Assembly: GCF_030272615.1 (NCBI RefSeq)
Contig: NC_081406.1
Location: 190,307,391-190,328,890 of the forward strand
From: Cryptomeria japonica
Taxonomy: Eukaryota > Streptophyta > Pinopsida > Cupressales > Cupressaceae
Length of the DNA: 21,500 nucleotides
Direction of reading: 5' to 3'
The stretch's first letter is position 1; each line of letters opens with the position of its first letter. This document shows, piece after piece, positions 10,401 to 19,204 of this stretch. The notes beneath the pieces were generated by a model. It was not told the origin of the DNA. It did no database searches and saw nothing but the letters and a program-made list of their open reading frames with translations. Made by a program: the position numbers and the translations under genes.

Positions 10401-11704
10401 TATCCTCATGGGAAACAAGGAAGGGGATAGAATCTAAAAGAAAATCCACATGATGATCCATGGAGGAAGAAGAAAAAGAAGGAGATAACAATGACACCCC
10501 TTCCTCTCTAATCTGCTGATTTGAATTAAGGACATAACCAGACTTAGAATTCTTAATACTAAAAATTGTAGAAGCAACTCTTTTAAGCTTGGCTTCAGCT
10601 TGAAAGAAGGGAGTATTCCTGTCACCTTCTTTAAGCCAAACCTCATGAGACTTTTGCTGCCAATAGATTTCAACCTAGAAGCAAAGGATCTCCTAGTAAG
10701 CTTGCAATTTATTTTGAGCATCATTAGTGGAGGAATTAGTGCCATGTCTAGTAATCTCCTCATTAACAACCTTCAAATCATTAGCAACTACCTCTTTTTC
10801 ATGAAAAATATTCTTAAAGACCAATTTATTCCAAGCCATAATTTGAGATTTCACGAATTTCAATTTGGAATAAAACCGGAGCATCTTAGTACCTTTGCAA
10901 AATGGAGCACTTATCCACCATTGCTTTAATAAAGAAAGAAAATGAGGATGAGTGAACCATATTTTCTCAAACTTAAAAGAAGGTCTAACAGAGGGAACAT
11001 GATCCAATTTATCAAAATTGAGCAAAATTGGGAAAAGGTCAGAATTTGAGGAGGTAAGAATCTCAGAAGAAAAGGAAAACTTGCTCAAACGTACGTTTAG
11101 GGAAATAAGAAATTGGTCAAGGCGAGAGGCAATCTGGCATTTAGATCTCCTATTAGTCCAAGTGAAAGAACCATTAGAAGGGAAAATATCGAATAACACA
11201 CTGTTTTGTACAAAGGAAGAAAAGTCATTAATAGCCTTCTGAGTTGTAGGATTAACCCCTCTTTTTTCATTCGAGGAAAGGAGAGCATTAAAATCACCCC
11301 CAAGCACAAAAAAAATCATCATATTGTAAAAACAATTTAGATAAGGAATCCCATAAGTCAGTTTTATTTGAAGGAGAAGTCGGACCATAAATATTAAATA
11401 GAACACAAGAGACTTCAAACCAGTCAACCTTTAACAGCTGCCAATGAGAAGCAAAAGATAACATCTCAACTTTGACTAATTTAGGATTCCATAAAGTTAT
11501 AAGACCACCAAAAGCACCCAAAGAAGGAACATGAACAACTTTCCAAAGGGACCATTTGGAAATCATGTTATCAAAAGAATCCTGAGAAAGTTTAGACTCT
11601 TGCAATAAGATGATGTCCACTTTTGAAGAATCAAGAAATTTCTTGATCCTTCCCCTTTTGTCACAGGCATTTAAGCCCCTGGCATTCCAAGATAAAATCC
11701 TCAT
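7442..11704 (-). pseudogene. LINE-A ORF2 (endonuclease, reverse transcriptase, RNase H), broken
   Basis: This polyprotein nicks target DNA and copies LINE RNA onto it. The start at 11704 (MRILSWNARGL) is the canonical endonuclease N-terminus and overlaps the ORF1 stop. The endonuclease shows WNARGL, LLQES, GGDFNALL and TWTN..SRLDQF. Its usual SDH is SDL, so the catalytic His is lost. A frameshift lies at an 8-base homopolymer (11308-11315) and another near 10145. Reverse transcriptase has DKAPGPNGF, FRPI, KLDMIKAYD (Asp at 9946), GVRQGDPLSP and LFADD (9620-9630). A zinc-binding segment follows (CVLC..HLFLHC, near 8390-8330). RNase H spans about 7920-7500 with Asp, Glu, Asp, Asp near 7893, 7777, 7705 and 7558. 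In-frame stops include two near 10690, then 9401, 8993, about 8782, about 8684 and 7892. The expected length is about 1420 codons. Confidence 0.9.
11701..11704 (-). promoter_or_regulatory. ATGA stop-start overlap of LINE-A ORF1 and ORF2
   Basis: The minus strand reads GATAAATGAGG. TGA ends ORF1 and the overlapping ATG starts ORF2. In other LINEs, stop-start overlaps are used for termination-reinitiation of the downstream ORF; here that role is inferred. Confidence 0.7.
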
Positions 11705-13933
11705 TTATCACAAGGAGAGCAACATGCCCTCCTTGTTTTGACATGGGAAGAAAATTTCTCTACAACAGTGGATTGAATACTAGCTGCAATCTCCTCCTTG
11801 ATTTTAGCCAATTTTGGTTTTCGACCCCTTTTCTTAGTAGTTTTAACAATAGGGGGGGAAATAGAAGGAGATTGCTCCAAGGCTAGCTTCTGAGAGAAAT
11901 CAAATCCATACACATTAGAAACTGTTGAAGGACTATCAATAAGATTCGCATCCACACCTTCAACTGAATTTGGCTAGGAAGAGGAAACATGACAACCATC
12001 ATGGACAAGCCCCGAAGAGGCAGAAGCAGAAGAAAAAGAAAATTCAGGAAATTCCTTTGCAACAATCTCATCAAATAGATCAAAAGAAACTAAAATAAAA
12101 TATCTAAAGCAATAAGATGAATCTTCTCTTCAGAAATGGAAAGAGAAGAAGGAGACCTTGGAATGGGCAAAAATGAATCACTATCAAAAATCAAACTATG
12201 AACAATTTTGGTATCATCCGCCAGACCCACAAAAGAAGAACGAGGAGAAGAATTAACAGAGCAATGATTTGTGCAACCATTAGAAGGTAACAACAATTTT
12301 GGAAACGGAACCAAAGGACAAGAAATTTGAAAAAAACTCACAGAGGAGAACGAAAAAGGTTCAAAATGAAATTCAGAAAACCAATAATCCTTGAAAGGAC
12401 TAGGAAGAAACTTAATAGAACAAAATTGATGAATGGCAGATAGAACAAAGAAGAACACGACCAAAGAGTAGAGAAAAGTAAAATCCATCAGAGGCACATC
12501 ACATACTGTATATCTAGAAAAAGGAATGAGAGATGTAACAGAAAGAGGTAAAGGAGCAGAATCCTTAACATTATGATCCAAGACTGACGATCCTTACTTT
12601 TAAAAAGGGAACATTGGTGAAAATCAGATGAAAAATCTGAACAAACTTGTAAAGGTGCATCAAAATCACCACAACATTGAGAGGTGAAATGGCCAAGTAA
12701 TGGAGCATAAGAATTAATAGCGATCAAATCTTGAATCACCACAGGCTGAATCCATGCACCATATTTGGAGCAAATAGTAATCTCAAAGGGAATGGGTTTA
12801 GATAGATTTAATAACAAACAAACCCTAACCAGAAGATGAGGTCGTTCGAAAGGAACTAAATCATCCTTAATAAAAATGCCCAATTTGTTTGCCAAGATTT
12901 CAACCATATACATATCATGATACTCCAAAGGAAGACCCAAGAAAGTTACCTAGAAGGGCATAAATTGTGGCTTCGCCAATTGAATATCAAAATGAGGAGA
13001 CCAAGCATAGGTAAAAATTCCTATCCCAAAACAAAACCACCCTTTAAATCTATGCACACAATCCCTATACTTTTCAGAATAAAAAATCACAATGAAATAT
13101 TGAGAATCTTTATCAAATAGAAATAAATCCTTCATACCATCCCAATTAGACTTTGCCCATGTTAACAGTTTACTAAAAGAAACCGGAGAAATAAGCTTAC
13201 CAATGAGGGTAGTAGAACGCAATAACTTCACAGAGTCCTGAATCATGTAATCGGGGAATATAACCTTATACTGCACAGAAGAATGCGGATTACCCCTTAT
13301 CGAATTGGAAAATGTAGAGGGAGAGTTATGGGGAAGTGGATTTGGATGGAAGGGAGCTCATTTAGGAACATGAATGTCATTCGGGGAAGAAAGTAAGTGA
13401 GGGTTCAAAAACAAAGTGTTATTTGGCCAGGTGACATAAGATGGGAGGGAAGGATTACAATCCTGGGAGGGAGATCCAGAAGAATCTAATGGGGAAAAAC
13501 CATCAGGACACGGGGAGCCATCATAGATATCGAATGGCAGTTGAGGCGAAATATATCTATGCTTCCTAGGTTTTTTAGAACCAAGAAAGGAATGAAAATG
13601 CTTAAAAGGAGTCTTTGGGTGATCAACAGGATGAGGACCCAAAATGCCCTGAAATATTAATGCCTTGGGAATAGAAGATTTATAAAAAGAACGCGAAGGT
13701 TTTGGAACATAATTACCTGTAAATTTGCAAAAATATGACGAAGCTGGTAGGAATTTGTCATAAGCCAAGTCACGCCAGCGACCATCCTTGACAACCCATT
13801 GAGGAGAATGATCAAAAGTTTGTAATTGAGCCAAATCATGATCGTCAAATGGCACATCTACCCATCGCATCTGCCTGTTCGCCATTCCTAGGGGTTTCCT
13901 CGAATATCCCTGGATGCCATCACCATCCGCCAT
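11701..13933 (-). pseudogene. LINE-A ORF1 (nucleic-acid-binding protein), broken
   Basis: ORF1 of plant LINEs encodes an RNA-binding protein of the retrotransposition particle. The start at 13933 (MADGDGIQGY) is the first ATG of the open stretch. About 190 codons on there is an in-frame TGA (13358). The same frame then resumes with a DUF4283-like region (13276-12690: LIGKLISP, HRFKGWF, then GLPLEYHDMY), interrupted by a TAG at 12950 where the family usually has Trp. A CCHC zinc knuckle is degenerate: only GHFTSQC near 12690 remains and both leading Cys are gone. A frameshift follows near 12590, then a further shift before the C-terminal part (11955-11701), which has a basic KKRGRKPK motif and ends with TGA overlapping the ORF2 start. 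Full length would be about 740 codons. Confidence 0.75.
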
Positions 13934-14255
13934 CCTCTGTGTGTCCTTGTGATCTGTATTGGCTGCCTAGTTTCTGTTGCTTAAAAAATCCATGGCCATT
14001 CTAAAGCCTTTTATTTGAGGCATTCTGTCAAACAGTTTGTGTGTCTTGTCTATTCTTCCACATTTTTCATAACCCGATTCTAATGCTTTAGGGTAGCCGT
14101 ACCCTAGGCTTCCCTTCGACTACTGTTGAAGGTTTTATAAAGCCCTAAAATTTTACAATAACGATTTTGAAACAATAAATTTTTTAGTTTCGCATAACCT
14201 GGAACATAGACAACATGGTTTCACAATCACGACCTCCCAGCTAATCATTCAACAT
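13934..14255. other. LINE-A 5' UTR and junction
   Basis: No gene is seen. The part up to about 14180 is taken as the 5' UTR of LINE-A, because it directly precedes the ORF1 start and the sequence character changes beyond it. The exact element boundary could not be fixed. Confidence 0.4.
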
Positions 14256-14384
14256 TCAACAAGCAAATGATCTGGCAATCTGGGTAATCTCTTCGACAAA
14301 CTGAATGTAATGATACAACCTATAGGTGTAGAAGTCAGAAAAGCCCCCATAGAGTGGAGCATATCCCTCTGGAGTGCTGTGATC
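14256..14384 (-). pseudogene. Possible LCB2 (serine palmitoyltransferase subunit) exon fragment
   Basis: LCB2 is the catalytic subunit of serine palmitoyltransferase, which condenses serine and palmitoyl-CoA in the ER in the first step of sphingolipid synthesis. A 42-codon frame ending in TGA contains EGYAPLYGGFSDFYTYRLYH followed by YIQ. From memory of plant LCB2 proteins this resembles the GYAPI..-DFY-RRLYHRIQ segment just after the N-terminal membrane segment. After IQ the similarity is lost in this frame, although the DNA (CCCAGATTGCCAG..GCTTG) still loosely resembles the next LCB2 codons, which suggests small indels. There is no neighbouring exon. It would be a processed or captured pseudogene scrap. 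The match is short and unverified. Confidence 0.35.
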
Positions 14385-14411
14385 GGACATGCATTGGATT
14401 CAATTTTCCCT

Positions 14412-14428
14412 CTTTGTGCATTGGTTTT
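14412..14428. repeat. Target-site duplication of LINE-B, left copy
   Basis: This 17-base sequence is identical to 18841-18857. Its right end merges with the T-run that is the complement of the LINE tail, so the last few bases could belong to the tail. Confidence 0.8.
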
Positions 14429-14844
14429 TTTTTTGTTTTGATCAGTAATATTTATATTTTATTTATTTAGAGTTAAACATTACAACTTCAACAAGATAAT
14501 AAACTATCAAGAAGTTCCTTAAAAACCACCCACAAAAAAACATCCAAACCACCCACCAAAAAAACTGGAATTTCAGAACCAGTAACCAGTGCCCACACCC
14601 CCATTGTATGAGTACAAAAACTGACATATTACATCTTGTCATTCAAAATTCAGGCAGAGTTTTCTTAAAGTGTACTAAATGGAAACCAGAAAGTTTATGT
14701 TTTCCAACTGAAAATCTAACTGAAACAAACAAAAAAAGCAGAGGAATTTTGCACCTAGAGGTACCATGGCCTATTGTGACTAGTTCATCACTCTTCCTTC
14801 ACATCTCTTGCAGTCCAGGCACTCGATTCACCAACCACCCCAAG

Positions 14845-15694
14845 TCAGCAAGATCCTCCTCTTCCCGCGTGTGGACCTCCTATCCTTCCTTCTGCCTCCT
14901 TGTCCGCAGCCTCTCGTGAGACTAGTTTTACCAACTCATCACCACGTTCGCTCACTGCATCACCCCCCGCAAGTTTTTCCAATTCTGCAGATAATCTCCT
15001 TGTTATCGGCTTCCTAGGGCTCGATTCCTCCACCACTCTCTCTCCACCCTCCTTCCCAATCTCATCTTCTATGTCCATAATCTGGACAAAAATTAGCAGC
15101 CATTCCCACCCTCGCTTTGCATCATCCTTGAAGCGCGCTCTGGCTTCTTCCCGACGATGAAGAAATTGAATACGCATGTGTCTTGCCCTCAATTATTCAT
15201 TCTCCTTTAGGATACCTTCTATGAGATTAAAACCCCACCCTGGCACCGCCCACTCTAGCAGGGAGTTCAAATTTAAAAGGTACTCTCTTGGAATTATTCT
15301 CAACATGACTTTCTTCACTTATTCACAAGTGTGTCCTAGCTCCAACCCCCATGCCATGAGGAGCGAGTAGATATCTGATCTGCACCTATAATGGTGGCCG
15401 ATAACAACCACTTCTTCTCCTAAAACCAACTGAATTGCTTTTAGGAGTAGAGGGTCCTTAGCCAATAACATTTTCTCGATCTTCTTGGGAGGATTAGGTC
15501 CTTGAAAAGCCGACATAAGCTTGGATTATTCCAATGTGAAATTCGCTTCCATTTTTTATCTTGCTAAAATTTGCAGAAGCGTCCGATGAAACCAGATTTA
15601 AATTTGGTTTCACCAGCTTGCCAAGCCTATTCATTACTTGTGTAGGCATTACAAAATTTGCATTTAATGCATAGCACTCCACCATCACTACCAA
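14845..15694 (-). pseudogene. Unrecognised charged ORF 3' of RNase H in LINE-B
   Basis: I do not recognise this frame. After the LTR insertion, the minus strand has an open stretch 15694-15494 (VKPNLNLVSSDASANFSKIK). A one-base shift near 15520 leads to 15516-15319 (PPKKIEKMLLAKDPLLLKAI, VVVIGHHYRCRSDIYSLLMA). The same frame, broken by two stops, continues to 15192-14845. That last part is rich in Arg, Glu and Gly (RREEARARFKDDAKRGWEW, SPRKPITRRLSAELEKLAGG) and ends in TGA. It could be an extra C-terminal part of the LINE ORF2 or a separate 3' ORF. It is more GC-rich than the surroundings. A spurious open frame remains possible. Confidence 0.45.
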
Positions 15695-15836
15695 TTCATA
15701 GCATGTCGCAATAACTGTTCATTAACTCAACCTTGCGCAGGAAAAAGCTGACCTCTGACAGAAAATTTGAATTGATTATCGTATCAAATTGGCAAATGAT
15801 ATTAGTTCCATTTAACGGTTTCTTTTCTGCTTTTCT

Positions 15837-16207
15837 TGTTAGAGTATTCGGGTATTTACTTGATTAATTAAACGATTTTTGTTTAATTATTTAAGTTCCC
15901 TTTATCTCTTTTACACTTAAGCTAACTTTAGGTGCATAATAATTAATTCTTTTATTAATTATTATGTGCAAGCCTAGGTTTTCCTTTTTAGGGTTTCTTG
16001 ACCTATTAGAGGTTGGATTCTTTTCATTGTATTGCAAGGATTATCACATTACATATTTTTGTGAATATTGAGCTCTCATCTTTTTGAGCATATTTTATGT
16101 GTATTTGTTTTATCTGTTATTTGCTTCCTTACTTCTCCTTGTAATAGGTTATTCAGCTTGTAGAGATCATTTGGGCTCCGGTGGTGTTGTATTTCTCAAC
16201 TCTCACA
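15837..16207 (+). repeat. 5' LTR (371 bp) of the inserted element
   Basis: It begins TGTTAGAGTATT and ends AACTCTCACA, with imperfect terminal inversion (TGTTAGAG/CTCTCACA). Two AT-rich inverted repeats lie at 15866-15888 (8-bp arms) and 15935-15966 (13-bp arms, 6-base spacer). It aligns with 17970-18340 without any gap. Confidence 0.92.
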
Positions 16208-16222
16208 TAGTATCAGAGCTTG
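16208..16222 (+). promoter_or_regulatory. Primer-binding site, initiator Met tRNA type
   Basis: TAGTATCAGAGCTTG starts directly after the LTR CACA. It matches the common plant site TGGTATCAGAGC at 11 of 12 positions. Confidence 0.8.
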
Positions 16223-17958
16223 TTTTGAGAATTTTTGCATTGGAAGCAGATCTGGGGTTTCACAAAGTTTTTTTTTATGTACTTAGGGATAGGCCTTTTT
16301 TTTTCTGAGCACTTTGGGCCTAAACGGACCTCACCATTGTGCTCAGAAGGCCCAAAAACCCCTATGGTCATATAAAACTTGATGATATTTTACTCCTGAG
16401 CCTCTGGGTGATTTTGGGACTTGTTCTTTAGACCTGTATATTTGGGGGTTTGTGCAGTTGTTGTTTTTTTCCATTTCTGGGGGTAGCTGATTTTTTGGTA
16501 CATTTTGGTGCCAAAAGAACCTCATAGATGGATTCAAAAGGCTGATTCCATGAATTTTGATATATAATTTGCCTATTTTTGGTGATAGGGGTATCTGGGG
16601 CATGATTTTTTTATTGGCACATTTTTTGAAGCACAAAAATCCGTATGGCTGTACCTACAAATGTGTCAGAAATTTTTCGTCAAAAAAAATAAAAAATATT
16701 TTTTTTACCCTTTTTATGCCCTAAAAGGGGTTTTTTATTTTGGTTGTAACTTGGTCATACAGAGGCATTTTTCGATAAATCTTATATCATCAGAAAGCTC
16801 TTTCCGAGATCTATCCAGATATGGAGGTTTGAACTTTTGATTTTGGTTTTTTGATAGTGTGTTTTTCTGTCAAAGCTAGAGGTTCATTTTTGCACTCCGG
16901 GAGACATCACTTGAGCATCCATCCGAACTTTGTTTTTTGAAAACTTTATATTGTTGGAAAGATTGTCCTGTGTACTTTCCAGCCATATAATTTTCTTTCC
17001 AGATTTTGCTCCAACAATTTTTTCTTCAATTTTTTTTTCTTTTCAGCACTTTGTGGATATCTTGGTTGTTTCAATTCTTGGGATCTCTTCTCTGAATAGG
17101 ATGTCTCGGTTTTGGCTCTTCTTTTTGTTTCCAGTCTTATTATCATTGTAGCTTCTTTTATGCAAATGCACTGAGATAAAGTGCCATCATGCATTGTTTA
17201 CTTGGGATCTTGCACATCTTGTGCCTTGTTGTACATGCACTACTTATAAAGTGCCATGAGGGGGTTGATGTTTGCCATCTACCTTTGTCCAATGAGTGTT
17301 CCTTCCACGATATTCACCTCATGTTGTGTGTCAAGTGAGTGTTCCTTCCATGACACTATGTACTTTCTCTGCGCCTTCGATGTTCCTAGTTCTTCGTTGT
17401 GCAGTTCTTGTTGGTCATTCTTTTTAGTGTACCCGTCCCTCTCCCTTTTTAGCATTATGGGGAGGTTTGTCCTGTTGGTTCTAATGCTTCCATGGTTCGA
17501 TTGATCAGCTCTTTAGGCTTTGGTTTCTCATGCCATCTGTATCTTTGAGTTTATTTGTTTGCCTTTGTTTGCCTTCTGATTCAAGTAGTGTCATTTGAGG
17601 GCACTCATATAGATTACAGTCTTCTCTACCTGGTCATGTTCTATTTTAGTGGAGGTTCTTCATATCTGTAGTTATTCTTCGACAGTGTTTGCAGGTTTTT
17701 CATGCTTCAGTGATTCTTCTGATCTTCTCTTATTCCTATCTTTTTGGAACATTCTTATTTGGAGGCTTTTTCAGTCCTTCTTCTTGCTTTTTCCATCTTT
17801 GTTTGGAGTAGAGTTTTTTTTTCCCACATGGTTTTCTCTATTTCTCCAATTCATTGAGATTTGGTTGTATTTGGGTACCTGATCAGGCCTTGTTGTCAAG
17901 ACCCATCTTTCCTGCTTTCAGTAGTTGTTCTAGGTTTAAGCTTCTTCCTAAGTCTAGC

Positions 17959-17969
17959 TTAAGGGGGGG
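17959..17969 (+). promoter_or_regulatory. Polypurine tract
   Basis: TTAAGGGGGGG lies immediately upstream of the 3' LTR start, where priming of plus-strand DNA is expected. Confidence 0.8.
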
Positions 17970-18340
17970 TGTTAGAGTATTTGGGTATTTACTTGATTAA
18001 TTAAACAATATTTATTTAATTATTTAAGTTCCCTTTATCTCGTTTACACTTAAGCTAACTTTAGGGGCTTAATAATTAAATCTTTTATTAATTATTGTGT
18101 GCAAGCCTAGGTTTTCCTTTTTAGGGTTTCTTGACCTATTAGAGGTTGGATTATTTTCATTGTATTGCAAGGATTATCACATTACATATTTTTGTGAATA
18201 TTGAACTCTCATTTTTTTGAGCATATATTATGTGTATTTATTTTATCTGTTATTTGCTTCCTTGCTTCTCCTTGTAACAAGTTTTTCAGCTTGCAGAGAT
18301 CATTTGGGCTCCTGTGGTGTTGTGTTTCTCAACTGTCACA
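17970..18340 (+). repeat. 3' LTR (371 bp) of the inserted element
   Basis: It has the same length as the 5' LTR and about 94 percent identity by hand count. Several differences fall in the inverted-repeat arms and weaken the hairpins seen in the 5' copy. Confidence 0.92.
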
Positions 18341-18840
18341 GTTCCACCACCTCACCTCCCCTGGCACGAGACCACATGCGTCATTTGACAACCCATACAC
18401 AATAATGTTTCTATCTCGTTTCACATGCGAGATGCAGTAATTATTGAACACTTTCATTTTTTCACTTATGTTATATACATATTTGTTCAATTTCCAACAC
18501 GGTGTATGACCTTTAACTAGAGCCTGGAAAACAAATTGGGAATCACCCTCCAGGTGTAACTTTGTCACCTTCATATTTGTTGCTAAATCAATTGCTAGTA
18601 AAGCCGCCTGAAGTTCGGCCTCATTATTAGTGCCATCTCGAAGCCTTCTAGCACCCATACATAGGATCTCTCCTTCATCATCACAAGCCACACATCTCGC
18701 ACCTAAAATCCCTGGATTGCCTTTTGAAGCTCCATCAAAATTTATTTTCACCCACCCCTTCTCTGGTTTTGACCACTTTAGCGTCTCTCCATCCAAAGGA
18801 TCTATTGAAGGATTAACCCTAGGGAAACCATGAATGGGTC
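18341..18840 (-). pseudogene. LINE-B RNase H domain, truncated and catalytically damaged
   Basis: RNase H removes the RNA strand of RNA-DNA hybrids during retrotransposition. The frame continues unbroken from the LINE-B 5' junction to the LTR insertion. It shows INFDGASKGNPG (Asp near 18736), NNEAELQAALLA (Glu near 18616) and LEGDSQF (Asp near 18544). In the last motif, where the family has A-D-x-L-A-N, this copy reads VYGLSN, so the fourth acidic residue (near 18397) is Tyr. It resembles the RNase H of LINE-A but is clearly a different family. The reverse transcriptase that should precede it is missing through 5' truncation. The frame ends shortly after LTR sequence begins. Confidence 0.8.
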
Positions 18841-18857
18841 CTTTGTGCATTGGTTTT
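18841..18857. repeat. Target-site duplication of LINE-B, right copy
   Basis: This is the partner of 14412-14428. It marks the 5' junction of the truncated LINE. Beyond it the flanking sequence leads into the Gypsy gag pseudogene. Confidence 0.8.
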
Positions 18858-19128
18858 GTTACCCTTAGCCCTACATACAATATTTTAGTGATAAGAATTT
18901 ATAGACTTGAGGCTTTCCAAGGTTTAAACACTAAGGATATGGAGCCTTAGTTGACTAACCCATTCCATGTGAATGTTGGTGCTTCCTTTAATCCAACAAA
19001 TGACATCACATATCCTCACTGACCTCATACTTCTCATGATGAGGATGAATCACTAACTAGGGTTACTATTGACCAATTAGAGAAGATTGGTAATGAATTT
19101 GAAAATCTTCAACAATAGATGGGTCAAC

Positions 19129-19204
19129 AATACTCAGATAGTCTTTAACAATAGAATTTGAAAATGAATACTCAGATAGTCTTTAACAATAGAATTTGAA
19201 AATA
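19129..19204. repeat. 38-bp tandem duplication at the insertion junction
   Basis: AATACTCAGATAGTCTTTAA... occurs at 19129-19166 and again at 19167-19204, identical apart from the last base. In addition, GAATTTGAAAAT(C/A)TTCAA(C/T)AATAGATGGGTCAA-type gag sequence near 19095 recurs near 19191. Confidence 0.9.

Larger units (their letters stand above)
6542..14180 (-). mobile_element. LINE-A, nearly full-length plant L1-type retrotransposon
   Basis: On the minus strand the order is 5' UTR (about 14180-13934), ORF1 (13933-11701), ORF2 (11704-7442), a 3' UTR of about 890 bases, an AATAAA at 6588-6583, a stem-loop, and an A-rich tail (complement of the T-run 6542-6555). ORF2 carries APE-type endonuclease, reverse transcriptase, a zinc-binding segment and RNase H, the arrangement of RNase H-bearing plant L1 elements. 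Both ORFs contain nonsense codons and frameshifts, so the element is dead. The 3' end is well defined. The 5' end is approximate because no target-site duplication was found. Confidence 0.85.
15837..18340 (+). mobile_element. Non-autonomous LTR retrotransposon inside LINE-B
   Basis: Two 371-bp direct repeats (15837-16207 and 17970-18340), each TGTTAGAG...CACA, enclose 1762 bp. A primer site matching the initiator Met tRNA follows the 5' LTR, and a G-rich polypurine tract precedes the 3' LTR. This primer type is usual for Copia elements. The internal part is T-rich and shows no gag, protease, integrase or reverse transcriptase motifs; its short frames (16084-16308, 16930-17151, 17256-17504, 17649-17882) are unconvincing. 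It therefore fits a non-autonomous (LARD/TRIM-like) element. The LTRs differ at about 22 of 371 positions by hand count. Flanking pentamers TTTCT and GTTCC do not match. Confidence 0.85.
14412..18857 (-). mobile_element. LINE-B, 5'-truncated LINE split by an LTR element
   Basis: CTTTGTGCATTGGTTTT occurs at both 14412-14428 and 18841-18857 (17 of 17 bases). Just inside the left copy, the minus strand ends ATATTACTGATCAAAACA followed by a run of A, a LINE-style tail. The right junction lies at the edge of an RNase H domain with no reverse transcriptase before it, as expected of a 5'-truncated LINE. Without the LTR element at 15837-18340 it would be about 1.9 kb. The 3' UTR (14429-14844) has no gene. 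Confidence 0.8.

Noticed and set aside
11308-11315. Programmed ribosomal frameshift in ORF2
   Set aside because: Other frameshifts and many stops in the same ORF make decay or a homopolymer error far more likely; kept only as a low-interest check.
6480-14300. Target-site duplication for LINE-A
   Set aside because: The flank beside the tail (for example GAATTGCATTGTTTAATC) has no convincing partner near the 5' end.
16930-17882. Several hydrophobic frames inside the LTR element (resembling membrane proteins)
   Set aside because: Phe/Leu/Ser-rich composition follows from the T-rich DNA; no retroelement or host domain is present.
15832-18345. 5-bp target-site duplication of the LTR element
   Set aside because: The flanking pentamers TTTCT and GTTCC do not match; no duplication is claimed.
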